This document shows, one piece after another, positions 11,936 through 24,227 of a stretch of DNA of 64,000 bases; position 1 is the first letter of the stretch, and the number at the start of each line of letters is the position of its first letter. A model generated the notes under the pieces. The model worked only from the letters and a program-made list of their open reading frames with translations, did not search any database and was not told the DNA's origin. The DNA lies in the NCBI GenBank assembly GCA_964016875.1, contig OZ024730.1:40308795-40372794 (forward strand), given 5' to 3'. The stretch comes from Fallopia convolvulus. Lineage: Eukaryota > Streptophyta > Magnoliopsida > Caryophyllales > Polygonaceae. Position numbers and translations under genes: made by a program.

Positions 11936-13085
11936 ATTTCCTTGACTTTTCCTGTGTAAAAAGACTGCTTGGTGACAAAGCTAGGAAACACGGAATATGT
12001 GAGTGTTAGTGAAAGCTAAAGACACACTTGTGTTTGACTCAAGAAAAGACAAAAATCTTTCAGGCTCCCTCACAACTCCAAACTCCCTCGTTTGCTGAAC
12101 TTTCCGTGGGAAAGAGCAACTTGTAGCCTCTTACAATGTCACCCTCGTCACACAATGTGTTTAGGTTTGTACACTCTGTTCACGCAGCTCCAAAACTCCC
12201 TCCGTTAACTTGAAAGAAACCGGATGTTTCAATCAAGTTTTCAATCCTCACACAATGTCTCCCACTCACACTCAAAAGCAAGTAAATAAGTGATGGACTC
12301 GTGTTTGATACTTTTTTGGTGGCACTCGTCTCTCTCACACACAGAAAAAGGTCTGCCAAGCACAACAACACAAATTAGAAATACAAGAGTCAATCACAAA
12401 TTCGAGACAAAACAGAGGTAGCAAACAAATACAAGCCAAGTGAGCTTGTGGACAAGTATTTGCAAACCCCCAATTCAGTCTTAATTGCTCAAAAGTATGG
12501 CTAGAAAGGATCAAGAAAAAGGCAAAGTAACCTAAACAAGAGAACAACGAACAAGTAACAAGGATCGATTAACAAAGCAAAATCTGATTTTTTTTTTAAT
12601 TCTAAAACAACTTTTCTCTTCTTTTTTTTAATAAGCTCGAAAAAACAAAAAAAGGGTTGAAATTAAACCGGCTGCCTTTTACTATTAAACCGAGGCTTTT
12701 CACTACACTTCTTGATTAATTTCAACAATAATGCAGCCACAATTCAAGAGATAAAACAAACAATAAGGAGGTTTAAAGGCCAGAAAAGAAAGGTTGCATT
12801 TAGTCAGCTGTCATCAAGAGAATTCATGTTTAAATGAATGTAGGGAATGGAAGGGTTGCATTCAAGCTGCCATGTTTAATGAAGTGTTGCCTTCTCCCAT
12901 GATTATCGACCATGTTAGAAGAAGTTTAAGCATTCAAACTTCAGATTTCAGCACAAATTGCAGCAACATCTCAAGGAAAATTCATGGGTTTCGGCTGGCT
13001 AAAAGAAAGGCACAAATGAGCAACCAAAAACCGAAAAGAGAGAAAGCAATCCGTACCTCCACAACTTGAGTAACTCACTCGACTA

Positions 13086-13097
13086 GCTCTGATACCA
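13086..13097 (-). other. Primer-binding site (initiator tRNA-Met type)
   Basis: On the minus strand the 12 bases read TGGTATCAGAGC, the standard PBS complementary to the 3' end of initiator tRNA-Met. It lies 2 bp inside the CATCA end of the split LTR and fixes the orientation of the truncated gypsy element. Confidence 0.85.
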
Positions 13098-13126
13098 CAT
13101 GATGAGTCCCGACTTGGATCGCCTTG

Positions 13127-14591
13127 TGTTGATGAGTGTTTCTTGACAACAAATAAATTTATAAGTCAAGACCCCGCTGAGTATAGCAAAGTCAGGATCG
13201 TTCCACAGGAAGTAAGGTTGTTTGTCTATCGACTACTAAAAATAAAACAAAAACAAACAAAAACACAGAAGTAGCTTCGTTAATGAAGTTGTCAGCCTCG
13301 TTAACGACCCACCGTGAACAAAAAAACAAAACTAACGACCTAGACAAGTTCGGTACCGAGTCAACAAACTCAGCAACGAATATGATTATGAGAGAATTCA
13401 AATAAAGATAAAAATCTAGGACAAGGGTTACCACAACATAGTCATGCACACAAGCTCGTAAGAAGATAGAATATCATGCCTTTAAATAGATAGATGCATC
13501 AACTTTCATTGACTTAGCAAGTAAATTAATCTACTTTCATAAACTAACTCACTCGATTGCTTGCTTTGGATCTAAAGCTTGAAACTTTCGTATTCAAACA
13601 ATATCAACCTTCAAGTTTATAACTTTCTCTTTCAATCAAGTCAACAACTCAAATTACCTCAACTTTCATCTCGGTATAAGCACTACAAACAATCTTAACA
13701 ATGGATAAAAGGCATTCAACACATAATCTCACTCACCAAACATGCATAACTATGCCGGGTTTTAACCCCGGCCCTAGATAAAAGGACTACTCACTAATCA
13801 TAACTAACAAAAAACTTCAATCAAAGAAAACATAGAAAACAAAACACTACTCAAATTAATAAGAAATATCGTCTTACAGAAATTCTGAAGAATCCAAAAA
13901 CACCAAAATAACGAATCAAAACCTCGATTGACGACCCCGGTAACTCTCGTCCACTAAGCTCTTCGATCTCAACTTCCGAATCGTCTCTCTCTTCTCTCGG
14001 CTCTTCTTCTTCTCTCTCTATCTACTACGATCCAATCCCCCTTTCTATGCTAGAATAGAAGGGTATTTATACTAAAAAGGCTAGAAACTAAAAAAGGCTA
14101 AAAGATATAAACTTTCCTAAAAAGATAGAATCTATTCTAAAAGATAGAAATAAAATCTAGAAAGATAACAAGACAAAAAATACATAATATAATAACCCTA
14201 AAATCATAAAAAGATACTCTACCGACACGGAAATAAATTCCCGCACAGGATCGGTGAGTCAGAAAGTTGCCTTCTCGATTATTCTATCTCGTGGCCTCGT
14301 TAACGAACCCTTCAGGGTCGTTAACGAGCCTGGGTTTGGCTTTCTTCAACACTTCTCTTCCAAAAACTCGAACTTCAGCTTCTTCACTCTGTATTCTTCC
14401 GTCCTTTATCATAGCTCTTCAATTCCAGCATCAAACAACAACTTTTCCTAGCTAAAACCTACAAAAAGACACAAAACATAGTAGCTTCCATACTTTTCAC
14501 AAAATATGTAAAACTATCCAAAATCACACATAACTAACTCTAAACTTATCAAAACTAATCCTAATAACCTATACTAAAAACACGAACATCA
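13127..14591 (-). repeat. Athila-type 3' LTR
   Basis: A 1465-bp LTR. In element orientation it runs TGATGTTCGTG to CTCATCAACA. It contains three perfect TCGTTAACGA palindromes and one one-base variant, plus TCGGTACCGA. Near its end it has the CTGTGGAACGATCCTGACTT block typical of Athila/Tat LTR ends. Confidence 0.92.
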
Positions 14592-16296
14592 AAATACCCC
14601 ATACTTAGACTTGCTTGTCCTCAAGCAATCACAAAGCATTAACCAAAACCAAACAACATGCTTATCAAACTATAACCATCATCTAAAAAGCAACTTCAAA
14701 ACATATAAAAAAATAGCAAAAAGACTATTAACGTCATCACACACATATGCATTTAAAATAGACACAAGAAAATACAATCCAACCTCACAAGGGATAATGT
14801 GTTTCTCTCAACTCTCAAGTGTTTAAGCTTATAAATATATCTCTCAACTCTCTTATATGCAAAAACTCATAGAAATTGGAACTTATGTCACCAAACTCTC
14901 CACCAAAGATTTGTCAAAACAAACAAAAATCATCAAGAGAACTTAGGCTCAATGAAAAACTTCATAGAAGCTTCCATTCGGCCGGCTTGTAAGGCGTGGA
15001 AATATTTTGGCTATGTGGTGCTAATAATATCCAGGAATCAAAGACTCTTAAAAACTCACACATATCAAAAATATTCTCATAAGAGATTATACCAAACTCA
15101 CTCAAACATTAAGCACTCTCTCTTTCACTCACCCATTTATTCCAACTTATCTTGCTTACAAACACTAAGGAAATTTGGCTCATGCACACTTTCACTATTC
15201 AGCACTTTCTTGGACTTTTCATGATCTTTCTTTTCTTCCCCTTTTTTCTTTTTTTCCACGGGGGCTCGGTACCGAACCCTTTTAGGGTCGGTAACCAAAA
15301 TCCTTTTACATGATAAACTGCAAGATCTTTCAGTTTACCCAACCCATATAACCCCACACTTGAACCAAACTTCTCACTCAACAAAATCATAACATCCAAT
15401 ACTAAGTCCTAATCCCCGGATAGGGTCAAGCTTATCTCGGCTAGGGAATAATTTTGTGGAGCTAAAAATAAAAAGGCTTCAGGCTCAACTTGGCTGTCAA
15501 AAAGAGGATGATGTAAGGGTAGGATAGGGATTAATAGGGCTTATGAAAATAAGTTCTCCATCATATAATTTTCATAAGTAATGAACTATAAATCTTATAT
15601 AGGTCTCAAGTAATAGATAACCATCAAAATTCCAAGAGATAATATGCACATATAGAGAGTAAATCACACAAAAAAGGAGGGATTCGTTAATGTTCTCCCT
15701 ATAAGGCCAAAAATAACTCACAAGGTAAATTTTGTTGGATTGCATCACTTATGCTAAAAAGGTATATGTGCTCAATTTCATCAAATGCCATTCCTTCCTG
15801 AAAACAACTTCAAAATAAGAATCCGACTATATTCTCAAAGACATGATTGCAAGGAATTATATGATCATGCTAGCAACTACTATCATAGAATATAAGAAAG
15901 GGATATTTATCAATTCTAAAACTCCTTTTTTTTTAGGTTTTAGAGATTTTTCTTTATAAATAAAGAACTACCTAAAACAAAACACATAAGACAACGAGAC
16001 ACAAAACAAACTAATTTTTCTACTTTTTCCCACCCCATACTTAAAATTACAGTGTCCCCACTGTAAGAACATAAGAAGAAGGAAAGAAATAGAAAAGAAA
16101 AACACAAGAAAAACAAGAAAAGAGAAAACAAAAACTTACAAAGTTTCAGAAGTGGAAAACACGGAAAACATCTTGAAGTTGGATCAACGGTTAGGTGGAG
16201 GAAAGTAATGTTCGAAGTTCCCCATGAAGTCATACATCGTCCTCCAGCGCTCAACATCCTCTGTCTCTCTCTGACGGTGCCTCTCATCCTCAAATG

Positions 16297-17796
16297 TCAT
16301 CCGTGCTGAGTAGACAGTCTCCCATCTATCCATCCTCCGATGAATGTGGTCCTGCTAGAGGTTGAGCTGTTGCATCCGTGCCGAAAGATCCTCGGCCCAT
16401 GGTGGCGGAATGCTCGATCCAGTGTATTCAGGCTGAGGAGGTGGTGGGTAGTAAGGCTGGAAGTGATCATGGTGAAGCACCGGGTGATATGGCACAAGCC
16501 CATAAGAGTAAGCGGATCGGTAGGGACTGGCGGAGGGTCGACAGGAGCTCTCGGCAGGTCGTTAACGACCCTGGGTACCTCGTTAGCAACAGATGTAGAA
16601 GGCTGGAAATGATTGTTAACGATCCTGGTGGGCTCGTCAACGAGGATGTTGGAGCCTAGTACTTCCGTGTCGAGGTTTTCTTCCTCGAAGTTAAGCTCCT
16701 TTGTGCCGCCTTCTGTGTCGGCTTCCTCGGTATTTTCTTCAACTAGCTCGGTATCCTCATCTTCATCTTCATCTTCTTCCATTGCATCTTCCTCTCTTTC
16801 AAACCGGGACACACATGGCCTAAGTGATAGCTCATCCTCCGGCTTGGGCTCCAATGGGAAAGCATGTCCCGTCCACGCCTCGTACCAATTTGGTACGTAT
16901 AAAAGCTCCATTTTCAGTAGAGTGGGCGGTACATCTCGTCCATGGACTTTTGTAACGAGCCCCTCCCGGACTCGAGTGAAAATTCTGGCGCTAAGCCAAT
17001 AGTATTGGTTGAGCAACTGAGCGTGAGCCGGTGTGTAGAGAGTGAGGTCGACTCTAAGGTTGGTGGACAAAAGACTGACCAAGTTACCACACCAAACTTC
17101 CTTGGACTTGGTTGATTTCTCTATGTAATAGAGCCATTCATAACCCAAATTCAAAGGGTCGGGCTCCTCGAAAAGGATTGTACGAAGACAAGCAACTTCC
17201 GTCCTCGTTGGCTTGTTCAACTCTCTCTTTGGCCAGAATGTAGCGGCAAGGACTCGGAGAATGATCCTGAAGATGGGGTTGATGATGCTTGCCCTAGATA
17301 GTGCCGCTGTGGAGGATTGGACCTCCCCGGTGATGTAACTCTTAGTCCGAGTCACCCTATAGTCCTTCAGACTGTAGTCTCTTGATGGATTCGGGAGTTC
17401 CAGAAGTGCATTGAACTCCGCCATGGTGAACTCACGGCTCACATTGCCGAGTCGAAATCGGATGCGTCCTGCCGAAGTCTTCGACGGGAAACTTGTCTCT
17501 AGTGTGGCCAAGAACTCGGATGTGAGGGAAGGAAAATGTGGTACATTCTCCTTCTTCAATAGATGAGATGCACCGAGAATAACAAAGGCCTCCTTGACAT
17601 CCGTGTAAATCCCCGTGTGTACAGCACTAGACTTTGTGAACCAACGGGTGTTGTGGTCCTTCTCTAGAATGGCACGGTATCGTTTTGCTTGGCCTTGAGT
17701 GCTCAAGATCACATTATCCATGCAAGGTGGAGATGGGGACCTCTGGTTCCTTCTCTTCTTCTGAGCTCGTGTAGCGGGTCTGCTTGAACTTGCCAT
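16297..17796 (-). CDS. Athila-type ORF, plant 'putative transposon protein' domain
   Basis: An uninterrupted frame of about 500 codons starting MASSSRPATRAQKKRRNQR (an upstream in-frame ATG 33 nt earlier is also possible). It lies between the protease relic and the 3' LTR, where Athila elements carry their extra ORF. The N-terminus is basic and nuclear-signal-like. Residues ~40-300 contain the domain seen in Athila ORFs: RWFTKSSAVHTGIYTDVKEA, HFPSLTSEFLATLETSF, FRLGNVSREFTMAEFNALL and a C-terminal block with YTPAHAQLLNQYYWLSARIF. Around residues 345-380 there is an almost purely acidic run of Asp/Glu. The tail is Pro/Asn-rich and includes VVND and IVNN repeats encoded by the element's TCGTTAACGA palindrome family. 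It has no RT, protease or integrase motif, and its biochemical role is unknown. It is the only long TE frame here without a stop. Confidence 0.75.
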   Translation of the reverse strand: MASSSRPATRAQKKRRNQRSPSPPCMDNVILSTQGQAKRYRAILEKDHNTRWFTKSSAVHTGIYTDVKEAFVILGASHLLKKENVPHFPSLTSEFLATLETSFPSKTSAGRIRFRLGNVSREFTMAEFNALLELPNPSRDYSLKDYRVTRTKSYITGEVQSSTAALSRASIINPIFRIILRVLAATFWPKRELNKPTRTEVACLRTILFEEPDPLNLGYEWLYYIEKSTKSKEVWCGNLVSLLSTNLRVDLTLYTPAHAQLLNQYYWLSARIFTRVREGLVTKVHGRDVPPTLLKMELLYVPNWYEAWTGHAFPLEPKPEDELSLRPCVSRFEREEDAMEEDEDEDEDTELVEENTEEADTEGGTKELNFEEENLDTEVLGSNILVDEPTRIVNNHFQPSTSVANEVPRVVNDLPRAPVDPPPVPTDPLTLMGLCHITRCFTMITSSLTTHHLLSLNTLDRAFRHHGPRIFRHGCNSSTSSRTTFIGGWIDGRLSTQHG

Positions 17797-18596
17797 GAGA
17801 TCTACAAAACAATCATGATTTTTTTCCAAGATAAATTAGGCAAGAGACCCCATACTTGGTCTCGAAATAGTCCTCGGAATTATTCGTTAACTACCCAATT
17901 GGGTCATTTACGAATCTGGACTGGGTATTGATCTTTGAGGCTACGCAGGGTCGTTAACGAGCCTGGGTGGATCGTTAACGAGCTGTCGAGAGCCAGTACG
18001 CAGAATTTCGAGTTTTTCAACTTTAAAAATCAGACCAAAATCAAGTATGCAATCATCTATACTCCCTCACTATGCACGCAATCGGATATATGCACCCCAT
18101 ACTTGCTCAATTACCCATCCCGAACATGCTAGAATTACCCACTAGTTGACATGCAAAGATTGAACTTAAGACTAGAACAAGAAAAATTCATGCTTTTCTA
18201 ATTGGAGTGTTGCAATAGATAATCTAACATGAATAATCTTCCCTAGAACAAGAACAACTAAGCACAACCAAGAATTTTTATGAGCAAAATCCAAAAATGC
18301 AAATCGACCTCTTTATGAACAAGCTCCAAGACATGAAATTTCTACCCTAAAAACCATGAATCATGAAATTTCGAGTTAGGGTTTAGAAATCATACCGGAG
18401 TATCGAGAAATTGAAGAACGAGGGGTCGGAATTGGGTGGTTAACGAGCTTGTATCTCGTCGGTGAGAAAATCGGGTTTCCGGGCGTCAGTAACGACGACC
18501 TCTCAGTGGTCGATGGAGTGAAGGATTCCGATCGGTAGTGGGGAATCTCTAAGATCTTTGGTAGGATTGTCTAGGGATTTGGAGTTAAAGGATTTG

Positions 18597-18988
18597 TGAT
18601 ACGGTTCACGAGGACGAACCGGCAAGACAGACAAGACCGGTTAGAGAACGGCGTAGACCGAAACGTTATGATATGTAGTAGTTAGTTTAATTATATTGTT
18701 TTTCATATTTTATTAAGGATTTAATTGGTTTGTAATTTTAAAACTAGAGCAAGTTTCTCCTCTCAGGTTTTCTTGGCGGTTCTTTCCTAAGATGCTTTTA
18801 TTGAACCGTCTAGGGCAGGGTATAAATACTCTGTAATTGTCTCATTAGAAAATTAATGAATACAATTATTACTTTGCCCTAAGTAATTGTGTTCTCTTCC
18901 AAGTCTCTTTGAGTCGAGCCACACCGGCAACGCTCACGCTCAACAATTACGAGATCTTCTCGGTACGGTCCACCCCGGGCTCGTACCA
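18597..18988 (+). repeat. Reina-type 5' LTR
   Basis: A 392-bp LTR with TATA-like 'gtataaatactctg' at about 18820 and a start codon-free leader. It carries a near copy of the polyprotein C-terminal coding sequence at its beginning, because the 3' LTR overlaps the end of the coding region. Confidence 0.92.
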
Positions 18989-19012
18989 ACTGGTGCTTCC
19001 ATCTTCAGAACC

Positions 19013-20205
19013 ATGTCCTCCGATGCGAGTGCTTCCAACCAGGCCGCACCTCAACTCGCGGATCTGGCGGCTTCCGTCGCCGAGTTGCGCGATCGGATCT
19101 TGAGCGTCACCGACGACGTCCAAACCCTAATCCGTACAGTGGAGGTTGATCACCTTCGTACGGACAACATCGACATGCTGACGGGGCGTAGCCAGGCGAG
19201 CGAGACTGATGGCGCAAACCCAAATCGGACGAACCCTAACCCTGCGCAACAACAGCCGCCGGCCGGGGCGAACCCTCCGGTCGTTCTCGTGGGCCTCGCA
19301 CTAGCCCAGATTTTACCGCCCCCTCGTGAGCCGTCGGACCCTCGCCATCCGCAAGCCGATCCTCATCGTCGCGGGATTGATATTAGGGCACCACCGCACA
19401 TGAATCCATACCAAAGTTACGGGTTGAGCCGCCATACTTTAACGGAACTGACCCGCGAGGATGAGTATACAAGGTCCAGGCCTACTTCGACTACTTCCGC
19501 ACCGCTGATGCTGATCGTTTCAGACTTGTTGGGATGCTTTTCGACCACCCCGCCTCGGATTGGTTTCATTATCAGCGGGACAATCACGGGGACGAGACGT
19601 GGCCTGCATTCCTACTCTGCGTCTAACAGCGGTTTGATCCCAATCATTACGAGGACTAAGTCGGACTCCTTGCTAACCTGAAACAAAAGATGACGGTTTT
19701 GGAGTACCAAACGGAGTTCGAAGCGTTGCTCAACAACGTCCGCGCCTTATCGCAACCGACTTTGATCTCACTTTTCAAAGCAGGGTTGAAGCAACCAGTT
19801 CGTCGCGAGCTCAATCAGCGTAACCCGACTACGTTATCGCAGGCCTTCGCGTTGGCTCGGGAACTCGCCGCATCATTCAAGGAATCATTGTTACAATGGA
19901 CTTCAGCGCCTAAGCGCCCATGGCAGACCGGTGGTGCTCGGCCAACTGCACCACCGAACGTTGCTTCTGCCCCAGCAGCCACAACGACGTCGACAGGTCC
20001 CTTGGACCGTTCCGCAAACCTGAACGGTAATCCTTTATCTCTTCCAATTAAGCGTTTAACTTTAGCTGAACGCGAGGAACGTTCTAAAAAAGGTTTGTGT
20101 TATAATTGTGATGAGAGGTACACTCGCGGACATCGCTGCAAACCGCGTTTCTTGCTGCTGGGCTGTGATGATTCGGATGAAGAAGCTTTTGAACCGGTTG
20201 ATTAG
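19013..20205 (+). pseudogene. Reina-type gag
   Basis: It starts at MSSDASASNQAAPQ, 24 nt after the LTR, and runs in one frame to about 19500. There a frameshift moves the capsid block (visible in another frame as LVGMLFDHPASDWFHY) out of register. The frame resumes at 19690 with KMTVLEYQTEFEALLNN and ends with the zinc-knuckle variant CYNCDERYTRGHRCK and an acidic linker. The spacing CX2CX7HXC is the usual form in this lineage rather than damage. Confidence 0.8.
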
Positions 20206-20217
20206 GAGGAGGTTGTT

Positions 20218-22136
20218 ATGACAGGCGATATTTCTAGCATCAATTCCATGGAAGGTTTGTCCAGTCCCAAATCCTTGAAAATTTCAGGATCTATTTCAGA
20301 CATGCCGGTGCAGGTTTTGATCGACGGGGGCAGTACACATAATTTCATTCATCCTAGTGTGGCCGAGCATTTACAACTGCCCCTGACAGCTGTCACGCCT
20401 TTAAGAGTTTATGTAGGCAACGGGGCTTATTTGGAGTGTACTCATCAGTGTTCGAAGACAGTGGTTGTCTTACAGGGCTATGCGTTTCCTATAGATATAT
20501 TTTTTCTCGCAGTTCATGGACCTCAAGTCGTGCTCGGAGTTCAGTGGTTGCAAACTCTCGGCAAGGTGTCGCATGACTATGCTCAGTTGACTATGGAGTT
20601 TCAGTGGCAGGGTCAACCTATTTTATTACAAGGGGATCGTTTGTCTCCTAAGCCGATCTCATTGCACACATTACAGTCTCTATGCGACTCCCAGGAAGTC
20701 GCCGAATTCTTTGAGGTCCTACACCTGCCGACCGACGCAGAAAGTGCTCTGCCGGGCACCTCTTTTTCTATTTCGGATGAGGTGCCTCAGCCTCTGTGCG
20801 ACGTCATAGAGCAACATGCACAGGTTTTTCAGATACCAAGTCACTTGCCGCCGAACAGGCCCTGGGATCACCGTATTCACCTGCAGCCGAACACTAGGGC
20901 AATCTATATACAAAACAGCTTTCCGGACACATGATGGCCAATATGAGTTTTTAGTCATGCCCTTCGGATTGACTAATGCTCCTTCCACTTTTCAGGCTGC
21001 GATGAACCAAATATTTGCTCAGTATTTACGACACTTTATTATAGTCTTTTTCGACGACATCCTTATTTACAGCGCCTCGCTCGCCGAGCATTCTCAGCAT
21101 CTTGTCGTCGCCCTGCAGGTATTACAGGACAATCACTTCTTTGTCAAAGGTTCCAAATGCTCTTTCGGAACCACTACTGTGGAATATCTGGGTCACATAG
21201 TTACATAGGGACAGCTCGTGGCCGACCCTTCCAAACTTACGGCTATGACTGAGTGGCCGAGCCCCAAATCTGTCAAGAAATTACGCGGATTCCTTGGCCT
21301 CACTGGGTACTATCGGAAGTTTCAACGCCTCAAGGAAAAGATGATATCGCCTCCGATTCTTCAACTCCCAGATTTTTCAAAGTCATTTGTTGTTGAAACC
21401 GATGCGTGAGATGAGGGTGTGGGTGCCGTATTATTACAGGAGGAGCGCCCCTTGGCTTTTTTCTACAAGAAGCTCGGGCCGTGGCGCCGTGGTTCCCGCC
21501 TACCACCGGGAACTTTTCGCTATTGTTTCCGCCGTTCAGAAGTGGCGACAATACTTGCTCGGGCGGGAATTTCTTATCCGCAGCAATCAAAAGAGCTTGC
21601 GCGAACTACTTTCTCAGGTTATTCAGACACCCAACCAGCAATTTTTCATGCGGAATTGGATGGGTTATAAGTTTCGTATCGAATACAAGTCCGGTAAGAG
21701 TAACCGTGTAGCGGATGCGTTATCCAGGTGCATGATTGAGGATGATCTGCCACTACGGGAGTTCATGGAGTTTACCATGCCTGTGCCGGACCTTCTTCGC
21801 CGTCTGAAGGCGGAAAACTCGGCATTTTCGGACTTGTGTGCTTGGCACGAACAAGCGTGCACAGGTTGCCTACCGTCGCCGTTTCGAGTGCATAACGGGA
21901 TTCTATATTACAATCATCGGCTGGTCATTAGCAGTGAGTCCCCTATCAAAGTTGAAATCCTTACTGAATTCCACTCCTCTCCATCGGCTGGCCACCCGGG
22001 CATGGACCGCACTTTTAGGCGAGTTGCGGACGTTTTCTATTGGACGGGTATGTGCCAGGATGTTCGCCGGTTTGTAACATCATGCCTCATCTGTCAATCC
22101 ACTAAGTACAGCACTCAGAAACCTACAGGTCTATTA
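20218..22136 (+). pseudogene. Reina-type protease, reverse transcriptase and RNase H
   Basis: The protease is intact over 20218-20640 (VLIDGGSTHNFIHPS active site, VVLGVQWLQTLG). RT is deleted from HRIHLQPNTRAI directly to KTAFRTHDGQYEF (junction near 20915), removing about the N-terminal 90-100 residues including the first catalytic Asp. The palm remains as PFGLTNAPSTFQAAMNQIF and FFDDILIY (YxDD variant). A stop follows HIVT at 21206. A second deletion joins GYYRKF to QRLKEKMISPPIL near 21325. RNase H has a stop after VVETDA (21408-21410). It then continues in a new frame to the HPGMDRTF and CLICQ zinc-binding segment of integrase. Confidence 0.85.
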
Positions 22137-23320
22137 TAGCCATTACCCGTTCCTCAGCAGGTTTGGAACGCCGTAGCTATGGACTTTATCACGGGTCTTC
22201 CGCCCTCCCGGGGTCATACTACGATCTTCGTGGTGATTGACCGCCTCTCCAAATACGCACACTTTGGGTCATTAGGGCCAAGCTACGACGCTAAAAAAGT
22301 CGCTTCCGTGTTCGTCGAGATTGTGGTTAAGCATCATGGAATTCCGGCGACGATTGTGTCTGATCGTGATCCTATTTTCACGAGTGCATTTTGGACGGAG
22401 TTACATCGATTGAGTGGTACCAATCTCCTACATAGTACCGCATATCACCCTCAAACGGACGTCCAAGCGGATGTTCGTAACCGCAGGTTGGAGCAATACC
22501 TGCGCGCCTTCACTCATGCTCGACCGCGACGTTGGCTTGATTTTTTACCTTGGGCGGAATTGGCTCTTAATTCAACTTTCCATGAAGGACTGGGCATGTC
22601 ACCTTTCAAGGCCCTTTATGGGCGTGAACCGCTGCCTATTAGCCACGTCACGGCCCCGACCGGACCTCCTACACCGGCGTCAGATGCCATTCGGGACCGA
22701 GAACAGGTCCTAGAGCTTCTTCGTAGCAATCTTCAGCGGATGCAACAACGCATGGCTCATCAGGCCAATAAACACCGACGTGATCTTGAGTTTAAAGTCG
22801 GTGACGAGGTGCTCCTCAAGCTCCAACCATATCGACAGCATTCCGTGGCACGCCCCGCGTCTGCCAAGCTTTCCAAGAGGTTTTACGGCCCGTTTACCGT
22901 CCTTGAGCGTATCGGGGTTGTTGCGTATAGGTTGGCCTTGCCGGACACATTCATAATGTCTTTCATGTGTCCCAGCTTCGGCCATTTGTCATGGACGGAA
23001 ACGCTCCTCAGTCGGCCAACCTTCCGGCAGAATTCCTCTACGATCGCCCCATTTCCCGTCCGCTACGCGCCAGCGCTGCCCGTGAGGTTTTAGTGGACGG
23101 ACACGCCCGTCAAGAATGGTTGGTCGAGTGGGCCGATGGTGAACCATCTACGATGTCTTGGGAGCCAGTCGAGTCCTTATGTCATGCTTTTCCTTCTTTG
23201 CAGCTTGAGAACAAGCCGAATCTCAACGGGGGAGAGATTGATACGGTTCAGGAGGACGAACCGACAAGACAGACAAGACCGGTTAGAGAACGGCGTAGAC
23301 CGAAACGTTATGATACGTAA
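22137..23320 (+). pseudogene. Reina-type integrase core, GPY/F-like region and chromodomain
   Basis: The integrase core is open from 22179 to 23093: AMDFITGLPPSRG carries the first Asp and SDRDPIF the second. The usual TDGQTE/S-E stretch reads TDVQADVRNRRLEQY, so the catalytic Glu position is Asp. A 1-nt shift near 22950 separates this from the frame with VSQLRPF, the chromodomain (QEWLVEWADGEPSTMSWEP) and a basic tail RPVRERRRPKRYD. The final 27 or so codons, with stop at 23318-23320, lie inside the 3' LTR, which starts at 23239. Chromodomains of this class are thought to guide integration by binding histone marks (family knowledge). Confidence 0.85.
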
Positions 23321-23631
23321 TAGTTAGTTTAATTATATTGTTTTTCATATTTTATTAAGGATTTAATTGGTTTGTAATTTTTAAAACTAGAGCAAGTTTC
23401 TCCTCTCAGGTTTTCTTGGCGGTTCTTTCCTGAGATGCTTTTATTGAACCGTCTAGGGCAGGGTATAAATACTCTGTAATTGTCTCATTAGAAAATTAAT
23501 GAATACAATTATTACTTTGCCCTAAGTAATTGTGTTCTCTTCCAAGTCTCTTTGAGTCGAGCCACACCGGCAACGCTCACGTTCAACAATTACGAGATCT
23601 TCTCGGTACGGTCCACCCTGGGCTCGTACCA
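23239..23631 (+). repeat. Reina-type 3' LTR
   Basis: A 393-bp LTR preceded by the polypurine tract GGGGGAGAGA (about 23228-23237) and followed by TSD ATTTG. Its first 82 bp encode the C-terminus of the polyprotein. Confidence 0.92.
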
Positions 23632-24227
23632 ATTTGAGAGTGAAATTTTTATGAGGGGTAGAAGGGTTATATAGGAGAGGGTAGGGATAGGAAGAGGTAA
23701 AGGGGGCGGCAAGGTGTAGGTAAAAAGATAGATTAGGTTAAAAAAACTTACTTGTCCGTTTTGACGAATCGGGTCGTCGAACCGGGTCGTTAACGACCCT
23801 GGGTGGGTCGCTAACGAGCCACCGTAGCCTCTTGGAGTGATTTTCGAGCCCTTCTCCTGCATCTTGTTAGCTCAAAATTTATCCTAATTTCTATCCTAAA
23901 AACTACTAAAGAAAAGAAAACTCAAAAAGAAAATTAAGAAAAAGAATCTAAAAAGAAAAAGTCTAGTCTAAACTAAGAGCGGGTTGCCTCCCGTAAGCGC
24001 TATGTTTAACGTCGTTAGCCCGAAGTATTTCCTTTGCTTCAAGGTGGCTCGTTTGTAGCTTTGTCAGGGTCTCGAAATACCCCATACTTAGCTTTGTAAG
24101 CGTTGTTTGCTTGAGTCACTAAGCTAGGTCCCTTGTCTTCTATGAGTATGCCCGGTATTCCTACATATGGGTTAGTGAAATCCGAAAACCAAGGCGGTTT
24201 GGACTCCTCAATAGCATAAACTGTGGG

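Larger units (their letters stand above)
9430..13126 (-). mobile_element. Truncated Ty3/gypsy chromovirus-type element (left part)
   Basis: A minus-strand element reading, from high to low coordinates: 27 bp of 5' LTR (13126-13100), a primer-binding site, about 1.1 kb of leader, gag, protease and the start of reverse transcriptase. It breaks off about 40 codons into the RT, near 9504, beside a duplicated 24-bp segment. The rest of pol and the 3' LTR are absent from the window. The remainder of the 5' LTR lies at 28338-29230, displaced by the Athila-type insertion. All its reading frames are broken. Confidence 0.8.
18597..23631 (+). mobile_element. Reina-type chromovirus (Ty3/gypsy), nested and defective
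   Basis: A 5035-bp element with LTRs 18597-18988 and 23239-23631, each TG...CA, flanked by a perfect TSD ATTTG (18592-18596 and 23632-23636). It interrupts the Athila-type element between its protease relic and its downstream ORF. Order: LTR, PBS-like 'tggtgcttccatcttc', gag, protease, RT, RNase H, integrase, chromodomain, purine tract GGGGGAGAGA, LTR. The two LTRs differ by 7 substitutions and one 1-bp indel in about 392 bp (about 98% identity), so it is young. Short LTRs plus the chromodomain fit the Reina lineage. Coding regions are frameshifted and have two internal deletions. Confidence 0.93.

Noticed and set aside
14254..14455. Two overlapping ORFs repeated at 27974-28175
   Set aside because: They lie within the two Athila-type LTRs and are duplicated only because the LTRs are.
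16613..17002. Ser-rich plus-strand ORF of 129 codons
   Set aside because: It is the antisense shadow of the acidic (Asp/Glu) run in the Athila-type ORF on the minus strand.
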